From Bradyrhizobium yuanmingense (GTDB lineage: Bacteria > Pseudomonadota > Alphaproteobacteria > Rhizobiales > Xanthobacteraceae), in NCBI RefSeq assembly GCF_900094575.1, contig NZ_FMAE01000002.1, positions 62,001 through 126,000 on the forward strand: 64,000 nt of DNA. Reading direction: 5' to 3'. Position numbers and translations under genes: made by a program. A model generated the notes under the pieces. That model was not told the DNA's origin and searched no databases. It worked only from the letters and a program-made list of their open reading frames with translations. Of the stretch, positions 46,092-54,792 are shown one piece after another (position 1 is the stretch's first letter; the number at the start of each line of letters is the position of its first letter).

Positions 46092-46973
46092 TCAGCCCTT
46101 CCCCATCGCAGCGATCGCGTCCGCAATCGCGATCGTGCGCCGGGCCATGTCGGCGTGCAGGCGCTCCACCATCGCACCATCGAGGCGGATCGCGCCGCGC
46201 GAGGCGTTCTCCGGCAGTTCGAACGCCGCGATGATTTTTCGCGCGCGGGCGACTTCCTCCTCCGGCGGGGTGAAGATGGCGTTGCAAGCGTCGATCTGGG
46301 AGGGGTGGATCAGCGTCTTGCCGTCGAAGCCGAGATCGCGGCCTTGCGCGCATTCGGTGGCGAAACCGTCGGAATTTGCGATGTCGCTGTAGGGGCCGTC
46401 GAGGATCTCGAGGCCGTGCGCGCGGCTCGCCAGGATGCAATGGGTGATCATCGGGATCATCGCGGCGCGGCCCGGCAGCATCCTGATCCGCGTCTCGCGC
46501 GAGATGTCGTTCGGGCCGAACACGAAGCCCGAGAGACGGCGCGAAGGATCGCGGCCGGCGGCGGCCAGTTCCTCGGCATGCAGCACGGCGCGCGCGGTCT
46601 CGATCATGGCCCAGACTTTGACGGTCGGCCCGGCGCCGAGCTCGGCCAGCTTGCGGCCGATGGCGTCGAGATCCTCGACGCTTGAAACTTTTGGAACCAG
46701 GATGCCGTCCGGCGAGGCCTTGGCGGCCATGGCGGCGTCATCTGGCCACCAGGGCGTATCGAGGCCGTTGGTCCGGATCAGGACCTCGCGCCTGCCAAAA
46801 CCCTTGGCGGCGATCGCCGCCGCAATGCCGTCGCGCGCCGCCGCCTTGGCCTCCGGGGCGACGGAATCCTCGAGATCGAGGATCAGGCCGTCGGCGGCGA
46901 GATTGCGCGCCTTTTCCAGCGCGCGCGGGTTGGAGCCGGGCATGAACAGATGGCTGCGGCGCGGGCGGGTCAT
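46092..46973 (-). CDS. HpcH/HpaI aldolase/citrate lyase family protein (CitE-like CoA ester lyase)
   Basis: A 293-residue TIM-barrel enzyme of the CitE/Mcl group, which cleaves or forms CoA thioesters such as malyl- or citramalyl-CoA. It begins RPRRSHLFMPGSNPRALEKARNL, a standard start, and includes LILDLEDSV (metal-binding region), AMIETARAVLHAEEL and GPNDISRE. The Shine-Dalgarno AGGAAGGAA lies before the ATG at 46973; a longer upstream frame was rejected. There is no citrate lyase partner nearby, so a malyl/citramalyl-CoA lyase or thioesterase function is more likely than citrate lyase. It is divergent from the carbonic anhydrase gene. Confidence 0.9.
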   Translation of the reverse strand: MTRPRRSHLFMPGSNPRALEKARNLAADGLILDLEDSVAPEAKAAARDGIAAAIAAKGFGRREVLIRTNGLDTPWWPDDAAMAAKASPDGILVPKVSSVEDLDAIGRKLAELGAGPTVKVWAMIETARAVLHAEELAAAGRDPSRRLSGFVFGPNDISRETRIRMLPGRAAMIPMITHCILASRAHGLEILDGPYSDIANSDGFATECAQGRDLGFDGKTLIHPSQIDACNAIFTPPEEEVARARKIIAAFELPENASRGAIRLDGAMVERLHADMARRTIAIADAIAAMGKG

Positions 46974-47074
46974 GCTGGCGTTCCTTCCTGGTCTGTCGTC
47001 CCCCAGCCGATAGCATTTGGCCTGCCCATTCGAAAGGCTTGTCGGCCTTGGCGGTATGTGATTAGGCATGGCCC

Positions 47075-47716
47075 ATGACGACATTCCCGACGCACTTGCT
47101 GGAAGGCTACAAGGCCTTCGCCACCCAGCGGCTGCCGACCGAGCAGAACCGCTACCGCGAGCTCTCGGTCAAAGGGCAGTCGCCTGAGACCATGGTGATC
47201 GGCTGCTGCGACTCCCGGGTCTCCCCCGAGGTGATCTTCGACGCTGGACCGGGCGAGCTCTTCGTTGTCCGCAACATCGCCAATCTGGTGCCGACCTATC
47301 AGCCTGACGAAGGCGCGCACGGCGTCTCGGCAGCGCTGGAGTTTGCGGTGACGGTGCTGAAGGTGAAGCACATCGTGGTGCTCGGCCACGCCCAATGCGG
47401 CGGCATCCGCGCCTTCATCGACAAGATCGAGCCGCTCACGCCCGGCGACTTCATCGGCCGCTGGATGCAGATGTTCATCAAGCCGGGCGAGGTGGTCGAG
47501 CAGCGCGAGCACGAGACCATGGCGCAATTCGTCGAGCGCATCGAGAAGGCCGCCGTGTTCCGCAGCCTGGAAAACCTGATGACCTTCCCGTTCGTCCGCA
47601 AGGCCGTTGAGAGCGGCCGGATGCAGACCCACGGCGCCTATTTCGGCGTGGCGGAGGGGTCGCTGTTCGTGCTGGACAAGGCGACTAAGGAATTCAGGAA
47701 CGCACGCGAGGGATAA
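47075..47716 (+). CDS. Beta-class carbonic anhydrase
   Basis: This zinc enzyme interconverts CO2 and bicarbonate. The 213-residue protein has the zinc ligands C44, H105 and C108 (GCCDSRV and LGHAQCGG) and the Asp-Arg dyad D46-R48. It begins FPTHLLEGYKAFATQRLPTEQNRY and ends with the conserved GAYFGVAEGSLFVLD. Length and motifs match cytosolic beta-carbonic anhydrases of rhizobia. It is monocistronic and is followed by a 337-nt gap that contains a family C repeat but no other gene. Confidence 0.96.
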   Translation: MTTFPTHLLEGYKAFATQRLPTEQNRYRELSVKGQSPETMVIGCCDSRVSPEVIFDAGPGELFVVRNIANLVPTYQPDEGAHGVSAALEFAVTVLKVKHIVVLGHAQCGGIRAFIDKIEPLTPGDFIGRWMQMFIKPGEVVEQREHETMAQFVERIEKAAVFRSLENLMTFPFVRKAVESGRMQTHGAYFGVAEGSLFVLDKATKEFRNAREG

Positions 47717-47779
47717 TCCTGCCCACCCTGCGAAATGCGGGGCTATCGCATATGATTTGTGGCAGCGGGCGTGCGCACG

Positions 47780-47911
47780 CCTCGTCCTTCGAGACGGCGC
47801 TTACGCGCCTCCTCAGGATGAGGCTAGTCAGCGTCAGTGCTCCTTGAAACTGTTGCCGCGCACTCCGCCCTCATCCTGAGGAGCCCGCCCAAGCGGGCGT
47901 CTCGAAGGATG
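47780..47911. repeat. Palindromic intergenic repeat, family C, copy 3
   Basis: About 132 bp with CCTCGTCCTTCGAGACGGCG and TCCTCAGGATGAGG on the left and CCTCATCCTGAGGA then CGGGCGTCTCGAAGGATG on the right. It lies between the carbonic anhydrase and tsaB genes; the remainder of 47717-48053 shows no gene. Confidence 0.83.
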
Positions 47912-48053
47912 GCCGCAGGGAAAAACTCTCAAATGCGATAGCCCTCCTTGCGCAATAGGGCATATCGGAAGTGCAAATCCTGCCTGACGAATGGCGGACA
48001 GGCGCCTGGTTCGCTAGAGTGTTCTCCATTCGCCACTCGCCATTTGCTCCATC

Positions 48054-48749
48054 ATGCTGATCCTTGCCATCGATACTGCGCTCGAAGCCTGCGCGGCCGC
48101 CGTTCTCGACACCGACGCCGGCGAGCTCCTCGCACGGGAATCGCAGCTGATGAAGCGCGGCCATGCCGAGGCGCTGATGCCGATGATCGCGCGCGTGATG
48201 CAATCGGCCCGCCTTTCCTTCACCTCGCTCGACCGCATCGCCGTCACGGTCGGGCCCGGCAGCTTCACCGGCCTGCGCGTCGGCATCTCGGCGGCGCGGG
48301 GCCTTGCGCTTGCGGCGAAACGGCCGGCGGTCGGGCTGACGACGCTGTCGGCCTATGCCGCTGGGGTCGTCGCCAAGAGCGGAACGGTGCCGGTGATCTC
48401 TGCGATCGATGCGCGGCACGATCACGTCTATTTCCAGATCGTCGCCGGCGACGGCAGCCAGCTGGTGCGCCCCTGTGTCGCCTCCATCGACGCGGCGATC
48501 GCGGCCTCGCAATTCGGCGCGCCGCATCTGGTCGGCAATGCCGCCGGGATCCTCGCAGGTCGCTGGCCGAAGGACGGACCGCAACCCGTCGCGGTCGACG
48601 CGCAGCCCGCGCCCGACATCAGCTGGGTCGCCTGGCTCGGCGCGGCGGCCAATCCCGACACCAATCCGGCGCGGCCGTTCTATCTGAAAGCGCCCGACGC
48701 CAAGCCGGCAGCACGGACGCTGCTCGCAGCACAAGCCGCGACCTCATGA
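48054..48749 (+). CDS. tsaB: tRNA threonylcarbamoyladenosine synthesis protein TsaB
   Basis: TsaB is the ASKHA-fold partner of TsaD in making t6A37 in tRNAs. The 231-residue product begins LILAIDTALEACAAAVLD and contains MKRGHAEALMPMI and VGPGSFTGLRVGISAARGLAL, all diagnostic. Its TGA overlaps the rimI ATG (ATGA), showing translational coupling. The order tsaB-rimI-fur is conserved in rhizobia. The product supplies the substrate used by MtaB, encoded at 26089. Confidence 0.95.
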   Translation: MLILAIDTALEACAAAVLDTDAGELLARESQLMKRGHAEALMPMIARVMQSARLSFTSLDRIAVTVGPGSFTGLRVGISAARGLALAAKRPAVGLTTLSAYAAGVVAKSGTVPVISAIDARHDHVYFQIVAGDGSQLVRPCVASIDAAIAASQFGAPHLVGNAAGILAGRWPKDGPQPVAVDAQPAPDISWVAWLGAAANPDTNPARPFYLKAPDAKPAARTLLAAQAATS

Positions 48750-49231
48750 TGGGATGGCTGTCGGAGTGGTGGCGCGGCGGCACCGCCGCCGTCGAGCCCG
48801 CGACCATGCGCGATGCCGCGCGCCTCGCGCAGCTGCACGGCGCCTCCTTCGCGCACGGCTGGGGCGAAGGCGAGTTCGAGAGCATGATGAGCGAGCGCAA
48901 CACGCTGGTGCATCGCTTGCGGCTCGGCCGCAAGACGATCGGCTTTGCGGTGTCGCGGATCGGCGCGGACGAAGCGGAGATTCTCTCGATCGCGGTGGAC
49001 GGGGCTTATCGCGGCCGCGGCCTCTCCCGCACGCTGCTGATGACCCATCTCGGCCACCTCGCCGGGCGCGGCGTACGCACCATATTTCTGGAAGTGGAGG
49101 AGAACAACCAGCCGGCGCGGCGGCTTTACGATCGAGCCGGATTCGTGGTGGTCGGACGCCGCGATCGCTACTATAAGCAGCCCAACGGGGAACAATTGAA
49201 CGCCCTTCTGATGCGGCGTGACTTGTCGTAA
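48746..49231 (+). CDS. rimI: Ribosomal-protein-alanine N-acetyltransferase RimI
   Basis: RimI acetylates the N-terminal alanine of ribosomal protein S18 in E. coli. The 161-residue product is a GNAT enzyme with the acetyl-CoA loop GAYRGRGLSRTLL (about residues 89-101), the FLEVEENNQPARRLYDRAGF segment typical of RimI, and RRDRYY near the end. It starts at the first of two ATG codons overlapping the tsaB stop. A very long frame extends upstream through tsaB but is a different reading frame and was rejected. Neighbours support the call. Confidence 0.93.
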   Translation: MMGWLSEWWRGGTAAVEPATMRDAARLAQLHGASFAHGWGEGEFESMMSERNTLVHRLRLGRKTIGFAVSRIGADEAEILSIAVDGAYRGRGLSRTLLMTHLGHLAGRGVRTIFLEVEENNQPARRLYDRAGFVVVGRRDRYYKQPNGEQLNALLMRRDLS

Positions 49232-49270
49232 CATCGGTGGCAGAAAGCGCCCGCCCAGGCAGACAACGCT

Positions 49271-49726
49271 ATGACCACACTGAAACATTCTTCTGCGTCC
49301 AAGACATCCGAGATCGAGGCGCGCTGCGCCGCAACGGGCATGCGCATGACCGAGCAGCGCCGCGTCATCGCCCGCGTGCTGGCCGAAGCGATCGATCATC
49401 CCGATGTCGAGGAACTGTACCGGCGCTGCGTTGCGGTCGACGACAAGATCTCGATCTCGACGGTCTATCGCACCGTGAAACTGTTCGAGGACGCCGGCAT
49501 CATCGAACGCCACGATTTCCGCGAGGGCCGCGCGCGTTACGAGCAGATGCGCGACAGCCATCACGACCACCTCATCAATCTGCGCGACGGCAAGGTGATC
49601 GAGTTCACCTCCGAGGAGATCGAGAAGCTGCAGGCCGAGATCGCCCGCAAGCTCGGCTATCGCCTGGTCGATCACCGGCTCGAGCTCTATTGCGTCCCGC
49701 TCGACGACGACAAGCCGACGTCTTGA
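49271..49726 (+). CDS. fur: Fur family transcriptional regulator
   Basis: A 151-residue metal-responsive repressor. The N-terminal winged helix contains MRMTEQRRVIARVLAEAIDHPDVEELYRRC and the recognition helix region ISISTVYRTVKLFEDAGII. The dimerisation domain has the HHDH metal site (DSHHDHLINL) and a C-terminal RLVDHRLELYC. The first CxxC of many Fur proteins is replaced by LRDGK, as in several alphaproteobacterial Fur/Mur proteins, which sense manganese as well as iron. The Irr-type HxH heme motif is absent. It follows rimI by 39 nt, the usual place of fur in rhizobia. Confidence 0.93.
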   Translation: MTTLKHSSASKTSEIEARCAATGMRMTEQRRVIARVLAEAIDHPDVEELYRRCVAVDDKISISTVYRTVKLFEDAGIIERHDFREGRARYEQMRDSHHDHLINLRDGKVIEFTSEEIEKLQAEIARKLGYRLVDHRLELYCVPLDDDKPTS

Positions 49727-49729
49727 TTG

Positions 49730-49776
49730 GGCATGACCTGGTCGGAAAACCGCTTCACACTTTTCCGGGTCATGCC
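49730..49776. repeat. Short palindromic repeat, family G
   Basis: A 47-bp element with arms GGCATGACC (49730-49738) and GGTCATGCC (49768-49776) and an inner GGTCGGAAAACCG hairpin followed by CACACTTTTCCGGG. Such elements are common between genes in Bradyrhizobium genomes, to my recollection. It starts 3 nt after the fur stop codon and ends 3 nt before the HAD gene start. Confidence 0.75.
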
Positions 49777-49779
49777 TTA

Positions 49780-50460
49780 ATGCCCATCGACCTCATCATC
49801 TTCGATTGCGACGGCGTGCTAGTGGACAGCGAGGTGATCTCCTGTCGCGCGCATGCAGACGTGCTGACGAAGCACGGCTATCCGATCACGTCGGAGCAGG
49901 TGCTGGTCCGATTTCTCGGCGTGTCCGAGAAAGACGCGCGGCGGATGGTCGAACAGGAGATCGGCCGCAGTCTTCCCGACGATCTGGAGCAGCAGATCAA
50001 TGCGGCCACGCTGCAATCCTACGCCAGCGATCTGCAGCCGATCATCCATGTCGCGGCAGCAATCGCCGCGATCGACCTGCCCAAATGCGTTGCGTCGAGC
50101 GGCACGCCGGACAAGATCCACCACGGCTTGACCTGCGCCGGGCTCTACGACCTGCTCGCCCCGAACATCTTTTCCGCCAACCAAGTCGCGCGCGGCAAGC
50201 CCGCGCCCGATTTGTTCCTCTTCGCCGCGGCGCAGATGAAGGTCCCACCCGAGCGGTGTCTCGTGATCGAGGACAGCGTCCCCGGGGTCACAGGCGCGCA
50301 CGCCGCCGGGATGACCGTGCTCGGCTTTCATGGCGGCGGCCACTGCCCGCCGGGCCACGCCGAACGGTTGCGCGCCGCAGGCGCCAACCTGACATTCGAC
50401 GATATGCGGCAATTGCCGGAACTGGTCCGGCGGGTTGAGGCGGACGCTCTGGCGGGCTGA
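49780..50460 (+). CDS. HAD family hydrolase (phosphoglycolate phosphatase/PGMB-like)
   Basis: A 226-residue haloacid-dehalogenase-type phosphatase. Motif I is FDCDGVLVDSE (9-19) with the nucleophile Asp, motif II is ASSGT, and motif III/IV is LVIEDSVPGVTGAHAAGM. The cap domain between motifs I and II is the alpha-helical subfamily I type. It resembles GS1/phosphatase YieH-type enzymes; the physiological sugar or nucleotide phosphate is unknown. The ATG at 49780 directly follows a palindromic repeat, with no clear Shine-Dalgarno. It may be read through from fur. Confidence 0.9.
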   Translation: MPIDLIIFDCDGVLVDSEVISCRAHADVLTKHGYPITSEQVLVRFLGVSEKDARRMVEQEIGRSLPDDLEQQINAATLQSYASDLQPIIHVAAAIAAIDLPKCVASSGTPDKIHHGLTCAGLYDLLAPNIFSANQVARGKPAPDLFLFAAAQMKVPPERCLVIEDSVPGVTGAHAAGMTVLGFHGGGHCPPGHAERLRAAGANLTFDDMRQLPELVRRVEADALAG

Positions 50461-50474
50461 TTTTCGCCCAGACC

Positions 50475-50567
50475 GTTATTCCGGGGCACGCGTGGGCGCG
50501 TGAACCCGGAATCTCGCAGCAAAACTCTGGATTCCGGGTTCGCAACTGCGTCGCGCCCCGGAATGAC
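50475..50567. repeat. Palindromic intergenic repeat, family A, copy 4
   Basis: A 93-bp element with ends GTTATTCCGGGGCACGCG and CGCGCCCCGGAATGAC and inner AACCCGGAATC and GATTCCGGGTT-type arms. It lies between the HAD gene and miaB. Confidence 0.82.
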
Positions 50568-50649
50568 AGGCGGAAATGGCTCCATTCGCTGGATTTTCGG
50601 CCCTCCAGCCTATATCTGAGGGCCGTCCTCCAGCTCCATTTCGGGTTCC

Positions 50650-52044
50650 ATGACGCCGCCGCGCAAGCTGCACATCAAATCATATGGCTGCCAGATGAAC
50701 GTCTACGATGCCCAGCGCATGGTGGACACGCTGGCCCCGGAAGGATTCGTGGAGACGGCGAGCGCGGAGGATGCCGACCTCGTCATCCTCAACACCTGCC
50801 ATATCCGCGAGAAGGCCTCGGAGAAGGTCTATTCCGAGCTCGGCCGGCTACGCGTCGCCAAGGACGAGGCCGCGCGTGCAGGCCGCGCGATGCAGATCGC
50901 GGTGGCGGGCTGCGTGGCGCAGGCCGAGGGCGAGGAGATCGTGCGGCGCGCGCCTGTCGTCGACGTCGTGGTGGGACCGCAGAGCTATCATCATCTGCCG
51001 GAGCTGTTGAAGCGCGCCGAGGGCGAAGGCCGCGCGATCGAGACCGAATTTCCCGCCGCCGACAAGTTCGGCTTCCTGGCCCAGCCGAAGCCGGACGCGA
51101 TCCGCGCGCGCGGCATTTCCGCCTTCGTCACGGTGCAGGAAGGCTGCGACAAGTTCTGCACCTTCTGCGTCGTGCCTTACACGCGCGGCGCCGAAGTCTC
51201 GCGCCCCGTGGCGAAGATCGTCGAGGACGTGAAGCGGCTCGCTGACAACGGCGTGCGCGAGCTCACGCTGATCGGGCAGAACGTCAACGCCTATCACGGC
51301 GAGGGGCCGGACGGACAAACCTGGCCGCTCGGCCGGCTGCTCGAACATCTGGCGGCGATTCCCGGCATCGCGCGGCTGCGCTATTCGACCAGCCACCCCC
51401 GCGACGTCGATGACAGCCTGATCGCGGCCCATCGCGATCTCGGTGCCCTGATGCCGTTCGTGCACCTGCCGGTGCAGTCGGGCTCGGACCGCATTTTGGC
51501 GGCCATGAACCGCAAACATACCGCCGATGATTACCGGCGGGTCATCGACCGTTTTCGTACCGCACGCCAAGACATTGCTTTTTCATCGGATTTCATCGTC
51601 GGCTTCCCCGGCGAGAACGAGCAAGATTTTCTCGCCACCCTCGCGCTTGTCACGCAAATCGGCTACGCTGCGGCCTATTCGTTCAAATACTCCGCCCGGC
51701 CGGGAACGCCGGCCGCGGACATGCAGGAGACGGTGTCCCCCGCCGAGATGGACCAGCGATTGGAGCGGCTCCAGGAACTGATCGACAGCCAGCAATCGGC
51801 CTTCAACAAGGCCGCGATTGGCTCAACGGTCGACGTGCTGTTCGAGCGTCCGGCGCGCAAGGAGGGCCAGATCGTGGGCCGCACCGCCTACCTCCAGCCC
51901 GCCCACGTAATGGCCGCGCCCGACATCATTGGACAGATCCTGCCTGTCAGAATCGACAGCCTTGAGCGCTACAGTTTTCTCGGCGAGCTCGTGATGCCGC
52001 GCAAGGCGCGCGAGCCCGCTTTATCGCAAGCCAGTGGAGCCTGA
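50650..52044 (+). CDS. miaB: tRNA-2-methylthio-N6-dimethylallyladenosine synthase MiaB
   Basis: MiaB is a radical-SAM methylthiotransferase acting on i6A37 in tRNAs reading UNN codons. The 464-residue product has the auxiliary cluster cysteines C14, C50 and C88 ([20 protein letters not shown]) and the radical-SAM triad C166-x3-C170-x2-C173 (CDKFCTFC), followed by VVPYTRG and a C-terminal TRAM domain. The substrate-linked NTCHIREKA is diagnostic of MiaB. It heads miaB-phoH-ybeY-corC-lnt, the conserved alphaproteobacterial order. Confidence 0.97.
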   Translation: MTPPRKLHIKSYGCQMNVYDAQRMVDTLAPEGFVETASAEDADLVILNTCHIREKASEKVYSELGRLRVAKDEAARAGRAMQIAVAGCVAQAEGEEIVRRAPVVDVVVGPQSYHHLPELLKRAEGEGRAIETEFPAADKFGFLAQPKPDAIRARGISAFVTVQEGCDKFCTFCVVPYTRGAEVSRPVAKIVEDVKRLADNGVRELTLIGQNVNAYHGEGPDGQTWPLGRLLEHLAAIPGIARLRYSTSHPRDVDDSLIAAHRDLGALMPFVHLPVQSGSDRILAAMNRKHTADDYRRVIDRFRTARQDIAFSSDFIVGFPGENEQDFLATLALVTQIGYAAAYSFKYSARPGTPAADMQETVSPAEMDQRLERLQELIDSQQSAFNKAAIGSTVDVLFERPARKEGQIVGRTAYLQPAHVMAAPDIIGQILPVRIDSLERYSFLGELVMPRKAREPALSQASGA

Positions 52045-52048
52045 ACCC

Positions 52049-53104
52049 TTGCCCAAAAGCGCATCGGATTCGTCTTCGTTCGCTCCCAGCCGCAAATTTG
52101 ACCGCGACATGCAAGTTCCGCCCGAGACCCAGGTCGTCATCGACTTCGACGACAACCGCGCCGCTTCCGCGCTGGTCGGCCCCTACGGCCAGCACCTGGC
52201 GCAGATCGAGCGGCGGCTCGGCGTCATCGTCGATTCCAAGGGCAACCACATCACAATCGGCGGCACCCGCGACGGCTGCGACGCTGCGCGCCGCGTGCTG
52301 GAGATGCTCTACGCGCAGGCCGCGAAGGGGCACGATCTCGACCAGGGCGAGGTAGAGGGCGCGATCCGCGCCGTGATCGCGCAGGGCTCGCTGTTCGAGT
52401 TCGACGCCAAATCGGCCAAATCGACCTTCGACAGCATCAACTTGCGCAAGCGTCCGGTGCGGGCACGCACGGCGGCGCAGGATTCCTACATCCGCGCGCT
52501 GAAGCGGCACGAGCTGGTGTTCGGCATCGGCCCCGCCGGCACCGGCAAGACCTGGCTCGCCGTCGCGCATGCCGCGCAGCTGTTCGAGCGCAAGGAGGTC
52601 GACAAGATCATCCTGTCGCGCCCGGCGGTGGAAGCCGGCGAGCGGCTCGGCTTTCTGCCCGGCGATCTCCGCGAGAAGGTCGACCCTTATCTGCGGCCGA
52701 TCTACGATGCGCTCTACGACCTCATGGATGCGCGCATCGTCGAGCGCGCGCTGCAGACCGGCGAGATCGAGATCGCGCCGCTCGCCTTCATGCGCGGCCG
52801 CACCCTGACCAACGCCGCCATCATCCTGGACGAGGCCCAGAACACCACGTCGATGCAGATGAAGATGTTCCTGACGCGTCTCGGCGAGAACAGCCGCATG
52901 ATCGTGACGGGCGATCCCTCGCAGATCGACCTGCCGAACGGCCAGACCTCGGGCCTGGCCGAGGCGACCCGCCTCCTGAGCGGCGTCGAGGGCATCGCCC
53001 AGGTTCATTTCAAGGCGGAGGACGTGATCCGCCACGAGCTCGTGGCGCGGATCGTCGCCGCCTATGAAGGGCCGCCGCAGCGGCCGGCCACCGGTCAATC
53101 CTGA
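52049..53104 (+). CDS. PhoH family ATPase
   Basis: PhoH proteins are cytosolic P-loop ATPases associated with RNA metabolism; in this cluster they pair with the endoribonuclease YbeY. The product has 351 residues from the TTG start at 52049, which has GGAG 9 nt upstream; GTG 52034 is an alternative without a ribosome-binding site. It shows an N-terminal KH-like region (ALVGPYGQHLAQIERRLGV), Walker A GPAGTGKT (161-168), Walker B IILDEAQN and the sensor MIVTGDPSQIDLP. The gene starts 5 nt after the miaB stop codon. Confidence 0.93.
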   Translation: MPKSASDSSSFAPSRKFDRDMQVPPETQVVIDFDDNRAASALVGPYGQHLAQIERRLGVIVDSKGNHITIGGTRDGCDAARRVLEMLYAQAAKGHDLDQGEVEGAIRAVIAQGSLFEFDAKSAKSTFDSINLRKRPVRARTAAQDSYIRALKRHELVFGIGPAGTGKTWLAVAHAAQLFERKEVDKIILSRPAVEAGERLGFLPGDLREKVDPYLRPIYDALYDLMDARIVERALQTGEIEIAPLAFMRGRTLTNAAIILDEAQNTTSMQMKMFLTRLGENSRMIVTGDPSQIDLPNGQTSGLAEATRLLSGVEGIAQVHFKAEDVIRHELVARIVAAYEGPPQRPATGQS

Positions 53105-53162
53105 CGAGGCAACACCGGACCAAAGAGGGCGCGAGCACCGCGCCTTCGTCCGAGACAACACA

Positions 53163-53672
53163 ATGTCCCATTCCAACCTTCCCATGACCGAGGTCCTCGT
53201 CGTCGCCGATTGCTGGCAGCGCGAGCCCGATTCCGAAGCCGTGATCCAGCGCGCACTGGCGGCGGCCGCCGAGAGCGTCGACGAGGATGTTGCCGACGCC
53301 GAAGTGGCCGTGATGCTGACCGATGATGCCGGCATCCGCACGCTCAACAGCAACTGGCGCGGCATCGACAAGCCGACCAACGTGCTGTCGTTCCCGGCGC
53401 TGCAGCCGGAGGGCGCGTGGAAGCCGGGCGATGCCCCGCGCATGCTCGGCGATATCGCGATCGCCTATGAGACCATGCGGCGCGAGGCGGACGAGGAGCA
53501 CAAGCCGTTCGACCATCATCTGAGCCACCTCGCCGTGCACGGCTTCCTGCACCTGATCGGCTACGACCACGAGAACGAGGGCGACGCCGAGGAGATGGAA
53601 GCGCTCGAAACCGATATCCTCGCCCATCTCGGCATCCCCGATCCCTATGCCGACCGCCCGGGGACGCACTGA
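53163..53672 (+). CDS. ybeY: Endoribonuclease YbeY
   Basis: YbeY is a zinc-dependent RNase needed for 16S rRNA 3'-end maturation and ribosome quality control. The 169-residue product has the signature HGFLHLIGYDH with zinc ligands H126, H130 and H136, preceded by NSNWRGIDKPTNVLSFP, which is conserved across the family. A frame extension into the end of phoH was rejected; the ATG at 53163 begins the family N-terminus. The gene lies 58 nt after phoH and one base before the corC-like gene. Confidence 0.96.
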   Translation: MSHSNLPMTEVLVVADCWQREPDSEAVIQRALAAAAESVDEDVADAEVAVMLTDDAGIRTLNSNWRGIDKPTNVLSFPALQPEGAWKPGDAPRMLGDIAIAYETMRREADEEHKPFDHHLSHLAVHGFLHLIGYDHENEGDAEEMEALETDILAHLGIPDPYADRPGTH

Positions 53673-53673
53673 G

Positions 53674-54792
53674 ATGCCGGATTCCGAGCCTACCCACGAC
53701 AATCCCCGCACCACGGCCAATTTGCCGGTTGTGGTGACGCCGGGCGAGGTGCTGCGCCCGAGCGCCGAAAGCTGGCTGCTGCGCGCCTTCCGCACGCTGT
53801 TCGGCTGGAAGGCGGGGTCGGTGCGCGACGACCTCCAGGTCGTGCTCGACGCCTCGACGCCCGACGACACCGGCTTCTCCGCGGTCGAGCGCACCATGCT
53901 GCGCAACATCCTCAGCCTGCACGAGCGCCGCATCGCCGACGTCATGGTGCATCGCGCCGACATCGTCGCGGTGAAACGCGACATCCCGCTCGGGGAATTG
54001 ATGGACCGCTTCGAGAGCGCCGGCCATTCGCGCCTCGTCGTCTTCAACGAGACGCTCGACGATCCCGTCGGCATCGTCCACATCCGCGATTTGCTCGCCT
54101 TCATGACCGCGCGCGCCCGCGTGTCGGAAGCCACCAAGACCAAGCGCAAGAAGCCGCTGCCGGCCGGGCTCGATTTGCGCGCGGTCGATCTCGCGCTGCC
54201 GCTTCACGAGGCGCACATCATCCGCAAGCTGCTCTACGTGCCGCCGTCGATGCGGGCGATCGACCTGCTCGCGCAGATGCAGGCCTCGCGCATCCATCTG
54301 GCGCTGGTGGTCGATGAATATGGCGGCAGCGACGGGCTGGTCTCGATCGAGGACATCGTCGAGCAGATCGTCGGTGAGATCGACGACGAGCACGATAGCG
54401 ACGAGCCGCCCTCGATCGTGCGCCTGCCCGACAACGCCTTCATCGCCGACGCCCGCGCCAGCCTCGACGACGTCCGCTCGGTGATCGGCGAGGATTTCGT
54501 CACCGGCGAGGCAGGCGAGGAGGTGGAGACGCTGGGCGGCTATCTCGTCAGCTTCGTCGGGCGCCTGCCGGTGCGCGGCGAGGTGATCTCGGGCCCCGGC
54601 AATTACGAGGTCGAGGTGCTCGATGCCGATCCGCGCCGCGTCAAGCGGCTGCGCATCGCGACGCGGAAGGAACGCCCGGCGCCCCGCACCCAGCGCGAGA
54701 GCCGGCGGCGTGAAGCCACGCCGGAGAGCGGACAAGCGCCGGCCAGCGACACGCCGACATCGCCGCCGCGCGACGGGGCCGCCTCGCAGTGA
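53674..54792 (+). CDS. CBS-domain hemolysin/CorC-type protein
   Basis: A 372-residue cytosolic protein of the CorC/TlyC group. It has a CBS pair at about residues 88-245 (VMVHRADIVAVKRDIPLGELMDRF and MRAIDLLAQMQASRIHLALVVDEYGGSDG) and the transporter-associated CorC_HlyC domain (about 255-335). It lacks the N-terminal DUF21 membrane part, like CorC of E. coli, and has a charged, low-complexity C-terminal tail of about 40 residues. The start is one base after the ybeY stop. Position ahead of lnt matches the E. coli corC-lnt order. Proposed roles concern magnesium/cobalt balance; older names call it hemolysin. Confidence 0.93.
   Translation: MPDSEPTHDNPRTTANLPVVVTPGEVLRPSAESWLLRAFRTLFGWKAGSVRDDLQVVLDASTPDDTGFSAVERTMLRNILSLHERRIADVMVHRADIVAVKRDIPLGELMDRFESAGHSRLVVFNETLDDPVGIVHIRDLLAFMTARARVSEATKTKRKKPLPAGLDLRAVDLALPLHEAHIIRKLLYVPPSMRAIDLLAQMQASRIHLALVVDEYGGSDGLVSIEDIVEQIVGEIDDEHDSDEPPSIVRLPDNAFIADARASLDDVRSVIGEDFVTGEAGEEVETLGGYLVSFVGRLPVRGEVISGPGNYEVEVLDADPRRVKRLRIATRKERPAPRTQRESRRREATPESGQAPASDTPTSPPRDGAASQ

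Noticed and set aside
53674..54792. Virulence-type hemolysin
   Set aside because: Despite the family name, the protein is a CorC-type CBS-domain protein in the conserved ybeY-corC-lnt context and has no toxin features.
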